Translations under genes and position numbers: made by a program
The notes under the pieces: generated by a model
Database searches by the model: none
Told to the model about the DNA's origin: nothing
What the model saw: the letters and a program-made list of their open reading frames with translations, nothing else
Assembly: GCA_020851235.1 (NCBI GenBank)
Contig: JADZDD010000039.1
Location: 1-64,000 of the forward strand
DNA: 64,000 bases
Reading direction: 5' to 3'
Origin: Burkholderiales bacterium
GTDB lineage: Bacteria > Pseudomonadota > Gammaproteobacteria > Burkholderiales > Casimicrobiaceae
Part shown: positions 32,402-43,364 of the stretch, in pieces
Layout: each line of letters begins with the position of its first letter
How positions within the stretch are numbered: the stretch's first letter is position 1

Positions 32402-33271
32402 TCAACGGCCGCTGCGCTGGAGCGCCGCGATCCGGTCGGCGATCGGCGGATGCGTCGAGAACAGCGCCATGATGCCCGCGCGATCGGTGATGCCAAAGGC
32501 CTTCATCGCCTCGGGCAACGTCCCCGGCTCGACCCCGCCCAGGCGGCGCAGCGCATTGACCATCGGTGTCGGCGATCCCAGGAACTGTGCCGATCCCGCG
32601 TCGGCGCGGAACTCGCGACGCCGCGAGAACCAGGCCACGATGATCGAGGCGAGAAACCCCAGCACGATCTGCAGCACCATCACCGTCAGGAAATAGCCGG
32701 GCCCGGTGCCGCGCTCGTTGCGGAACACCGCGCGGTCGACGATCGAGCCGATGACGCGCGAAAGGAAGATCACGAACGTGTTCACGACCCCCTGGATCAG
32801 CGTGAGCGTGACCATGTCGCCGTTGGCGACGTGCGCGACCTCGTGGCCCAGCACCGCCTCGACCTCCTCCTTGTTCATCGACTGCAGCAGGCCGGTCGAC
32901 ACCGCGACGAGCGCCGAGTTCTTGAACGCGCCCGTGGCAAAGGCATTCGGCTCGCCTTCGTAGATCGCGACCTCGGGCATGCCGATGCCGGCGCGCTGCG
33001 CGAGTCTTTGCACCGTGGCAACGAGCCACTGCTCGATCTCGTTCGACGGCTGCGTGATGACGTGCGCTCCGGTCGACATCTTGGCCATCGACTTCGACAT
33101 GAGCAGCGAAATGATCGAGCCGGTGAAGCCGACGACCGCCGAGAACGCGAGAAGCTCGCCGTAACCCGCGCCGGGCCCGCCGGAACGGTCGAGGCCGAGA
33201 ATCTTCAGGACGACCGTCAGGACCGCGATGACCGCGACGTTGGTGAGGATGAACAGGAAGATGCGTTTCAT
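32402..33271 (-). CDS. htpX: Membrane zinc metalloprotease HtpX
   Basis: HtpX degrades misfolded inner-membrane proteins alongside FtsH. Two N-terminal membrane segments ([18 protein letters not shown] and the stretch near [11 protein letters not shown]) precede the zinc site HEVAH (His143, His147), with the third ligand in [23 protein letters not shown] closes the protein. The start at 33271 gives 289 residues, the usual length. Confidence 0.95.
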   Translation of the reverse strand: MKRIFLFILTNVAVIAVLTVVLKILGLDRSGGPGAGYGELLAFSAVVGFTGSIISLLMSKSMAKMSTGAHVITQPSNEIEQWLVATVQRLAQRAGIGMPEVAIYEGEPNAFATGAFKNSALVAVSTGLLQSMNKEEVEAVLGHEVAHVANGDMVTLTLIQGVVNTFVIFLSRVIGSIVDRAVFRNERGTGPGYFLTVMVLQIVLGFLASIIVAWFSRRREFRADAGSAQFLGSPTPMVNALRRLGGVEPGTLPEAMKAFGITDRAGIMALFSTHPPIADRIAALQRSGR

Positions 33272-33403
33272 GGCAATGGCACGCCTTGGGCAGGAAAGGT
33301 CGACGATGACGCCGGCGCGCATCTTAGCGCGTCCGGACGGATTGCACGCGGGGCCAAGATGCGGCTCACCCGCCCGCGTTGCAAGGGGTGCGGCCGGTGA
33401 CGC

Positions 33404-35263
33404 CTAACCGCGGCTCCACGAATCCTTGAGCGCGACCGTGCGGTTGAAGACCGGCCGACCCGGGCCGTGCTCGTGGAGATCGGCGACGAAATAACCGTGC
33501 CGCTCGAACTGGACGCGCTCCTCGGCCGGGGCATCCGCCAGCGCTGGCTCGACGTAGGCGCGCAGCACGGTCTTGGACGCCGGATTGAGATCGTCGAGGT
33601 AGCTGCGGTCGGCGCCGTCGGCGGCCTCGTCCACCTCTCCCGCGACGGCGGCGACGGCCTCCGGCGCGGGTTGCGGCAGCGCTTCGCTTGCCACCGCCGC
33701 GCCGCCGTGCGCGGCGCGGGTCCCGGGATACGGGACGCGGAACAATCGGTCGTACAGGCGCACCTCGGCAGGCACCGCGGTCGCCACCGGCAGCCAGTGG
33801 ATGTTCCCCTTCACCTTGCGTGCGTCGGCGCCGGCCGTGCCGCTCTTCGTCGCCGGATCGTACGTGCAGTGCACCGCGACGACGCGACCCTGCGCATCCT
33901 TGACCGCGCCGGTGCAGCGCACGACGTACGCGTAGCGCAGGCGAACCTCGGCACCCGGGGCCAGCCGGAAATAGCCCTTGGGCGGGTCCTCGGCATAGTC
34001 GTCGCGCTCGATCCAAAGCTCGCGCGACAGCGTGAGCGCGCGCCGCCCGAGCTCGGGTCGCTGCGGATGGTTGGGGGCGAAGCACGCCTCGCTCTCGCCC
34101 TCCGGGTAGTTGTCGATCACGAGCTTGATCGGATCGAGCACGGCGATGCGGCGCGGCGCGCGCGCATTCAAGTCGTCGCGCATGCACGCTTCGAGCACGC
34201 CGAGGTCGATCCACGCGTCGGTCTTCGACACGCCGATGCGCTCGGCGAGCAGGCGAAAGCCTTCGGGTGTGAAGCCGCGCCGGCGCGCGCCGACCAGGGT
34301 CGGCATGCGCGGGTCGTCCCAGCCGTCGACGTGGCCCTTGGCCACGAGTTCGATCAACCGGCGCTTGGACAGCACGACGTAGGTGAGGTTGAGCCGCGCG
34401 AACTCGTATTGCTGCGGCAGCGGTCGCTCGAGCAGACCGCCGTCGGCGAGCTTGCCGATCACCCAGTCGTACAACGGCCGGTGATCCTGGAATTCGAGCG
34501 TGCAGATCGAGTGCGTGACGCGCTCCAGCGCATCGGAGATGCAATGCGCGTAGTCGTAGAGCGGATAGATGCACCACGCGTCGCCGGTGCGATGGTGCGT
34601 GGCGTGCCGGATGCGGTAGATCGCCGGATCGCGCAGATTGACGTTGGGGCTCGCCATGTCGATCTTCAGGCGCAGGACGTGCGCGCCGTCGGGGAACTCG
34701 CCTTCCCGCATGCGGCGGAAAAGATCGAGATTCTCGGCGACGCTGCGCGTGCGGTACGGGCTGTCGATGCCGGGCTCGGTGAGCGTGCCGCGGGTGGCAC
34801 GCACCTCGTCGGCCGACTGGCTGTCGACGTAGGCAAGACCTGCCTCGATGAACCACAGGGCGAAGCGATAGAAGTCGGCGTAATAGTCCGACGCGTGATA
34901 GCGATACGGACCCCAGTCGTAGCCCAACCAGCGCACGGAGGCGGCGATCGCATCCTCGAACTCGACGTCCTCCTTCAGCGGATTGGTGTCGTCGAAGCGC
35001 AGGTGGCAGGTGCCGCCGTTCTCCGCGGCGAGGCCGAAATTGAGGATGATCGATTTCGCGTGGCCGTAATGCAGGTAGCCGTTGGGTTCGGGCGGAAAGC
35101 GGGTGACCACGCGCCCGCCGTACTTGCCGGTGCGGTTGTCCTCCGCGACGATCGCGCGCAGGAAGTGCGGCGCCGGCGCGGCATCGGGTGCTGCGGCCGG
35201 CGCCGCGCCCGACTTGCGCTCGCCTCGATGTGGCGCCGCAGCATCGATCATCGTGTCGCTCAT
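33404..35263 (-). CDS. glnS: Glutaminyl-tRNA synthetase
   Basis: This class I synthetase has the HIGH-type PPEPNGYLHYGHAKS, followed by DDTNP and the KMSKS-type VVLSKRRLIELV. The C-terminal beta-barrel anticodon domain is present (PVFNRTVALKDSW at the end). Two additions stand out: an Ala/Pro-rich N-terminal extension of about 45 residues, and an insert of about 32 residues rich in Ala, Glu and Pro in the distal barrel, between RVPYPGT and YLDDLNP. The ATG at 35263 was chosen over one further upstream. Length is 619 residues (E. coli 554). Confidence 0.95.
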   Translation of the reverse strand: MSDTMIDAAAPHRGERKSGAAPAAAPDAAPAPHFLRAIVAEDNRTGKYGGRVVTRFPPEPNGYLHYGHAKSIILNFGLAAENGGTCHLRFDDTNPLKEDVEFEDAIAASVRWLGYDWGPYRYHASDYYADFYRFALWFIEAGLAYVDSQSADEVRATRGTLTEPGIDSPYRTRSVAENLDLFRRMREGEFPDGAHVLRLKIDMASPNVNLRDPAIYRIRHATHHRTGDAWCIYPLYDYAHCISDALERVTHSICTLEFQDHRPLYDWVIGKLADGGLLERPLPQQYEFARLNLTYVVLSKRRLIELVAKGHVDGWDDPRMPTLVGARRRGFTPEGFRLLAERIGVSKTDAWIDLGVLEACMRDDLNARAPRRIAVLDPIKLVIDNYPEGESEACFAPNHPQRPELGRRALTLSRELWIERDDYAEDPPKGYFRLAPGAEVRLRYAYVVRCTGAVKDAQGRVVAVHCTYDPATKSGTAGADARKVKGNIHWLPVATAVPAEVRLYDRLFRVPYPGTRAAHGGAAVASEALPQPAPEAVAAVAGEVDEAADGADRSYLDDLNPASKTVLRAYVEPALADAPAEERVQFERHGYFVADLHEHGPGRPVFNRTVALKDSWSRG

Positions 35264-35683
35264 GAACAATCCAGACGAAACGACGATTCTAACCAAACGC
35301 CTCCGCTGCCGTCATGGCGTTGTCCATCGGCACAACGGCCGATCCCCGTCATCCCGCGTCCGACGGGGCTTCCCATGGGGGTCGCCGCGCGGCCGCCGCG
35401 GCCTTGTCCACAAATACTGTGGATGGCGGTGTGCATATCCTGTACATTGGTTCGCTAAGTCGCCGCCCTGTACGGAAAACATTGCGCTGGCCAATTTCTG
35501 GCCGCGAAATTCCCCTGTCATAACAGCCAGTTGCAAAGGCCTTCCCAGACCGCTTGAGGACAGCCCCGGAAGGCGTTCCCCGCGGACCCGACCCCGGTGC
35601 CGCGCCGTGTGGCCCGCTCTTTCGTCCAGGACATCGACGATGCTGCACCGCGTTTGTCGAACCCCACCCAATCCGCATCCGGC
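35264..35683. other. Intergenic region between divergent glnS and xseA
   Basis: No gene is supported here. It holds TTGTCCACA (35404-35412) and the inverted TGTGGATGG (35418-35426), each one or two changes from the DnaA box TTATCCACA, forming a 6-bp hairpin TCCACA/TGTGGA. The rest shows no clear promoter. Confidence 0.35.
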
Positions 35684-37078
35684 ATGACTGGCGACCTCTT
35701 TGCGCCACGACCGGCGCCACGACCGGCCGTGCGCGACGCGCCGACGCCCAGCGCGGGGCCCGTGCTCACGGTATCGGTGCTCGTGGCGCACGCGCGCCTC
35801 GCCGTCGAGCGCGCGCTCGGGCTCGCCTGGGTGAGCGGCGAGATCAGCGGCTTCTCGCGTGCGGCTTCCGGACACTGCTACTTCAGCCTGAAGGACGCGC
35901 AGGCGCAGGTCCGCTGCGTGCTGTACCGCACGCGCGCGCAGCACGTCGATTTCGCGCTGCGCGACGGCCTGCACGTCGAGGTGCGCGCCACGCCGACGAT
36001 CTACGAGGTCCGCGGCGAGTTCCAGTTGAGCATCGACGTCGTGCGTCTTTCCGGCGTCGGTGCGCTCTACGAGCGTTTCGCACGCCAGAAGGCGCGCCTC
36101 GAGGCGGCGGGCTGGTTCGCGGCCGAGCGCAAGCGCGCGCTCCCGGCGTATCCGCGCGGCATCGGCATCGTCACCTCACCCCAGGCCGCGGCGCTGCGCG
36201 ACATCCTGGCCACGCTCGCCCGGCGCTGGCCGTCGGTGCGCGTCGTCGTCTACCCGACGCCCGTGCAGGGCGCAGGCGTCGCCGCGCAGATCGCGCAGGC
36301 GATCGACATGGCCAACGCGCGCGCCGAGGTCGACGTGCTCATCGTCGCCCGCGGCGGCGGCTCGATCGAGGACCTGTGGGCCTTCAACGAGGAGCCGGTC
36401 GCGCGCGCGGTGTACATGTCGCGGCTGCCGGTCGTCTCCGGTGTGGGGCACGAAACCGATTTCACGATCTGCGACTTCGTCGCCGACGTACGCGCGCCCA
36501 CGCCTACCGGCGCGGCGATGCTCGTCGTTCCGGATCGTGTGGCACTCGGGCAGCGCCTCGTGCCCGTCGCGCGTTCGCTGGCGAGCGCCGCGTCGCGCCG
36601 GCTGCAAACGGGCGAAGAGCGACTCGATCGCGCGCTGCGCGGCCTCGTGCATCCTGCTGCCCGCATCGCGACGCAGGCGGCGCGCGTCGCCGAACTCGCC
36701 GCGCGCCTCGATCGCACGACGCGGCACGCGCACGCGCAGCGCGCGCACCGTGCCGCAACCGCGCAACTGCGCTTCGCCCGCGAATTGCGCACACCGCTGC
36801 CCGGCGCCGTCGCCATCGAGCGCCTCGTGCCCGCTTTCGAGCGTGGCATGCGCGCGCACCTCGACGTCGCAACACGCCGGCTCGATGCCCTCGCGCAAAG
36901 CCTCGGCCATCTCGATCCCGACGCGGTGCTCACCCGCGGCTACGCATACGTCACGACAGCCTCCGGCGCGATCGTGGTCGATGCCCGCCAGGTGAGCGCG
37001 GGCGAGCGGGTGGCTCTGACGTTCGCGCGCGGTGGGGCGCAGGCGCGCGTGGAGACCGTGCGCAGCGAAGAGCGCTGA
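35684..37078 (+). CDS. xseA: Exodeoxyribonuclease VII large subunit
   Basis: XseA with XseB degrades single-stranded DNA. The N-terminal OB fold (AWVSGEISGFSRAASGHCYF) and the catalytic region (PRGIGIVTSPQAAALRDIL, VARGGGSIEDLWAFNEE, SGVGHETDFTICDFVADVRA) are intact, with a long helical C-terminal part. I took the ATG at 35684 (MTGDLFAPRPAP); the frame is open 87 bp further. The small subunit gene is not in the window. Confidence 0.94.
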   Translation: MTGDLFAPRPAPRPAVRDAPTPSAGPVLTVSVLVAHARLAVERALGLAWVSGEISGFSRAASGHCYFSLKDAQAQVRCVLYRTRAQHVDFALRDGLHVEVRATPTIYEVRGEFQLSIDVVRLSGVGALYERFARQKARLEAAGWFAAERKRALPAYPRGIGIVTSPQAAALRDILATLARRWPSVRVVVYPTPVQGAGVAAQIAQAIDMANARAEVDVLIVARGGGSIEDLWAFNEEPVARAVYMSRLPVVSGVGHETDFTICDFVADVRAPTPTGAAMLVVPDRVALGQRLVPVARSLASAASRRLQTGEERLDRALRGLVHPAARIATQAARVAELAARLDRTTRHAHAQRAHRAATAQLRFARELRTPLPGAVAIERLVPAFERGMRAHLDVATRRLDALAQSLGHLDPDAVLTRGYAYVTTASGAIVVDARQVSAGERVALTFARGGAQARVETVRSEER

Positions 37079-38245
37079 CTACGCCTCCGCGGGGTCGGGA
37101 TCGCCGACCGTGTTGCGGGGCGCGCGGGGTGACGGCGCGTCGCCATCCGGCGCCTGCGCGGCGATCCGCGGCGTGGTCACCACCACGTCCGCGTTCTGCC
37201 CCCGATGCCGTAGCGCGTGGTCCATGAGGACGACGGCAAGCATCGCCTCGGCGATGGGTGTCGCGCGAATGCCCACGCACGGATCGTGGCGACCGTGCGT
37301 ATTGACGATCGTCGCCTGCCCCGCCTTGTCGATCGACCGGCGATCGAGTCGGATCGACGACGTGGGCTTGATCGCGAGGGCGACGCGCACGTCCTGACCG
37401 GTGGAGATGCCGCCGAGGATGCCGCCGGCATGGTTGGACAGGAAGCCCTCGGGCGTCATCTCGTCGGAGTGCTCGGTGCCACGCTGCGCCACCGCGGCGA
37501 AGCCGGCGCCGATCTCCACGCCCTTCACCGCGTTGATGCTCATCATCGCCGCGGCGAGGTCGGCGTCGAGCTTGCCGTAGATGGGCTCACCCCAGCCGAC
37601 GGGCACGCCCGTGGCCACGACCTCGACTCGCGCGCCGACCGAATCACCGTCCTTGCGCAAGCGATCCATGAACGCCTCGAGCTCGGTCACGATCGAGGCA
37701 TTGGCGACGAAGAACGGATTGGCGTCGACGTGCGCGAACGACTCGAAGGGAATCGGCGTCGTGCCGAGCTGCGTCAGGTGGCCGCGGATCACGACGCCGT
37801 AGCGCTCGCGCAGCCACTTCTTCGCGATGGCGCCGGCGGCGACGCGCACCGCGGTCTCGCGCGCCGATTGCCGGCCGCCGCCGCGATAGTCGCGAATGCC
37901 GTACTTCTGCCAGTACGTGTAGTCCGCGTGCCCAGGCCGAAACGTCTGCGCGATGTTCGCGTAATCCTTGCTGCGCTGGTCCTGGTTGCGGATGAGGAGC
38001 GCGATCGGCGTGCCGGTGGTGTACCCCTCGAACACTCCCGAGAGGATCTCGACGGTGTCGGGCTCGCGCCGCTGCGTCACGTGCCGCGACGTGCCTGGAC
38101 GACGGCGATCGAGTTCGCGCTGGATGTCGGGCTCGGCGAGGGCCAGGCCCGGCGGACAGCCGTCGACCACGCAACCGATCGCGGGGCCGTGCGATTCGCC
38201 GAACGATGTGAATGCGAAGAGCGTGCCGAAGGTGTTGGCGGCCAT
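37079..38245 (-). CDS. aroC: Chorismate synthase
   Basis: The last shikimate-pathway enzyme, FMN-dependent. Signature blocks are [20 protein letters not shown] at the start, [20 protein letters not shown], and [13 protein letters not shown]. The start at 38245 matches the family N-terminus MxxNTFG. The stop directly abuts xseA's stop in convergent orientation. The C-terminus carries an extra Ala/Pro tail. Confidence 0.95.
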   Translation of the reverse strand: MAANTFGTLFAFTSFGESHGPAIGCVVDGCPPGLALAEPDIQRELDRRRPGTSRHVTQRREPDTVEILSGVFEGYTTGTPIALLIRNQDQRSKDYANIAQTFRPGHADYTYWQKYGIRDYRGGGRQSARETAVRVAAGAIAKKWLRERYGVVIRGHLTQLGTTPIPFESFAHVDANPFFVANASIVTELEAFMDRLRKDGDSVGARVEVVATGVPVGWGEPIYGKLDADLAAAMMSINAVKGVEIGAGFAAVAQRGTEHSDEMTPEGFLSNHAGGILGGISTGQDVRVALAIKPTSSIRLDRRSIDKAGQATIVNTHGRHDPCVGIRATPIAEAMLAVVLMDHALRHRGQNADVVVTTPRIAAQAPDGDAPSPRAPRNTVGDPDPAEA

Positions 38246-38344
38246 GGCCGGCATCATGCCACAGGCCGCGCAGCGATCGCGGTCACGGCGCTTCGCCGCC
38301 GGCCGTGTCGTGAGCGCACGTGCGCGTGTCCTTGCCGGTGCCTC

Positions 38345-38722
38345 TCATGGCCGCGATGGCCGCGCGCGGCGCGGCGTGCGTGGCCGGGCCGAGCGCAGGA
38401 GCGCATCGCGCGCCGCGATCTCGCTCGTCAGGCGCCGCCCGACCTGCGCGCACACGAGGTCGCACAGGTCGAAGACCCGGGGGTCGACGATGTGGTAGTA
38501 CGCGCTCGTTCCCCGCGCGCGCTTCGCGATCACGCCGAGGCGCGCGAGGAGCGCCAGGTGCTTCGAGATGTTGGCCTGACTCGTTCCCAACGCCTGCGCG
38601 AGATCGCCGACGTTGCGCTCGCCAAGGCGCAACGTGTTGAGGATGCGCAGCCGTGTGGGAACGGCGAAGGCGGAGAAGAAGGCGGCGACCTGATCCAGGG
38701 CGCGCTCGTCGAGTTCGTCCAT
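38345..38722 (-). CDS. ArsR-family repressor
   Basis: The winged-helix core has VPTRLRILNTLRLGERNVGDLAQAL and TSQANISKHLALLARLGVI, with the wing ARGTSAYYHI. The classical ELCVCDL metal site is absent, but two cysteines (FDLCDLVCAQ) lie in the last helix and could sense metal, thiol or oxidant. It is divergent from the RND efflux operon and most likely represses it. The ATG at 38722 starts the conserved part. Confidence 0.88.
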   Translation of the reverse strand: MDELDERALDQVAAFFSAFAVPTRLRILNTLRLGERNVGDLAQALGTSQANISKHLALLARLGVIAKRARGTSAYYHIVDPRVFDLCDLVCAQVGRRLTSEIAARDALLRSARPRTPRRARPSRP

Positions 38723-38775
38723 CGATCGGCATCCGGGCGAAGGGTTGATGCGCACAGTCTACTACTCTCGGGCTA

Positions 38776-38806
38776 CTTGTATTTATCGCTAAGTGGTTAT
38801 ATAGTA
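38776..38806 (+). promoter_or_regulatory. Promoter of the RND operon with embedded ArsR-type site
   Basis: TTGTAT (38778-38783) and TATAGT (38801-38806) are spaced 17 bp. The inverted pair ACTT/AAGT (38776-38795) sits over the -35 and spacer, where a bound repressor would block transcription. Confidence 0.55.
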
Positions 38807-38852
38807 GCACAATGCCGCACGCCGACAACCGTCCACCGCATCGGGAAGCGCC

Positions 38853-39890
38853 GTGAGCACGACGATCCCGCGCCACCCCATCATCGCCGCCGTCGCGGCC
38901 TGTGCGATGTTCGCCGTCGCGCACGCCGCACCGCTCGTCACGGCGCCGGTCACCGCGAGCGACGTCGCCCCCGAATACGTGGCCGACGGCGTGGTCGAGG
39001 CCGTGCGCCAGAGCGCCATCGCCGCGCAGGTGCCGGCGCGCATCGTCGAGATGCGCGTGCGCGCCGGCGACACCGTGAAGGCGGGCCAGGTCCTGGTCCG
39101 GCTCGACGCGCGCACCGCGACCGACCAGCTCGCGACGAGCCGCGCGCAGGTCGTCGCCGCGCAGGCGCAGCTCGATGCCGCGCGCCGCGAATTCGAGCGC
39201 AACGAGCGCCTGTACGAGCAGCGCTACATCTCGCAGGCCGCGATGGACCTCGCGCAGACGAAGTACAAGGCGGCGCAGGCCGACGCCCAGGCGTCGATCG
39301 CGCAGGCGGGCGTGGCAGCCACGCAGTCGACGTTCACCACGCTCACGGCGCCGTACGCCGGGGTCGTCGCCAGCGTCAGCGCGGAGGTCGGCGACATGGC
39401 GTCCCCCGGGATCGCCCTCCTCGTCGTGTACGACCCCACCGCGCTGCGCGTCGTCGCCGCGCTCCCGGAGAGCCAGCTTGCGCGGCTCGATGCCGCTGCG
39501 CCGGTGCGGGTGACGATCCCCGGCGCATCCGACGCCGGGCGCGCGATCGACGCCACGAGCGTGCAACCGCTTCCTGTCGCCAACGTCACCACGCACACGC
39601 GCGACGTGCGCCTCGGCCTGCCGACAGGCCTGCGCGGCGTAGCACCCGGGATGTTCGCGCGCGCGGTGTTTCCGCTGGCCACCGCCGCAACTGCGGCGAT
39701 CACGGTGCCGCAGTCCGCGCTCGTGCGCCGTCCCGAATACGCCGCGGTCTACGTCGTCGACGCCAACGGCCGCCCGCATTTGCGCCAGGTGCGCCCGGGC
39801 CGGATCGTCGGCGACCGCGTCGAGATCGCTGCCGGACTGCGCGCCGGCGAGACGATCGCGGTCGACGCGCTCGCCGCCGCGCGGCAATGA
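38853..39890 (+). CDS. RND efflux periplasmic adaptor
   Basis: A signal-like N-terminus (AAVAACAMFAVAHAA) leads to the membrane-fusion protein layout: lipoyl half (VPARIVEMRVRAGDTVKAGQ), helical hairpin (LDAARREFERNERLYEQR), then the barrel (TTLTAPYAGVVASVSAEVGD). It links the inner-membrane pump to an outer-membrane channel; no TolC gene is adjacent. The start is GTG. The length, 345 residues, is short for the family. Confidence 0.9.
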   Translation: MSTTIPRHPIIAAVAACAMFAVAHAAPLVTAPVTASDVAPEYVADGVVEAVRQSAIAAQVPARIVEMRVRAGDTVKAGQVLVRLDARTATDQLATSRAQVVAAQAQLDAARREFERNERLYEQRYISQAAMDLAQTKYKAAQADAQASIAQAGVAATQSTFTTLTAPYAGVVASVSAEVGDMASPGIALLVVYDPTALRVVAALPESQLARLDAAAPVRVTIPGASDAGRAIDATSVQPLPVANVTTHTRDVRLGLPTGLRGVAPGMFARAVFPLATAATAAITVPQSALVRRPEYAAVYVVDANGRPHLRQVRPGRIVGDRVEIAAGLRAGETIAVDALAAARQ

Positions 39891-39942
39891 GCCCATGCCG
39901 CCGCCCCAGGCGCGAACGCGCGCGCGTGCGCCGCGTGATCGC

Positions 39943-43154
<3,212 letters not shown>

Positions 43155-43158
<4 letters not shown>

Positions 43159-43364
43159 CCTCGTGGTCGCTCGTTCGCATCATTGCCGGGGCCTTCATCC
43201 TCGCCTCGCTCGCGCTCGGCATCCCGGACAGTCCCCTATTCGTGAGCGCGTGGTGGTTGGCGTTCACCGCCTTCGTCGGCGTGAACCTCCTGCAAAGCGG
43301 CTTCACGCGCTGGTGCCTGCTGGAAACGATCCTGCGCCGGCTCGGAGTCCGTGCCGGCGTCTAG
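43155..43364 (+). CDS. DUF2892 (YgaP-like) small membrane protein
   Basis: The 69-residue product has two hydrophobic segments (VRIIAGAFILASLALGI and WLAFTAFVGVNLLQSGFT) and the CLLETILRRLGV end of the DUF2892 family. The ATG overlaps the permease stop and follows AGGAG, so translation is coupled. The function is unknown; the family often accompanies ArsR-controlled transport genes. Confidence 0.85.
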
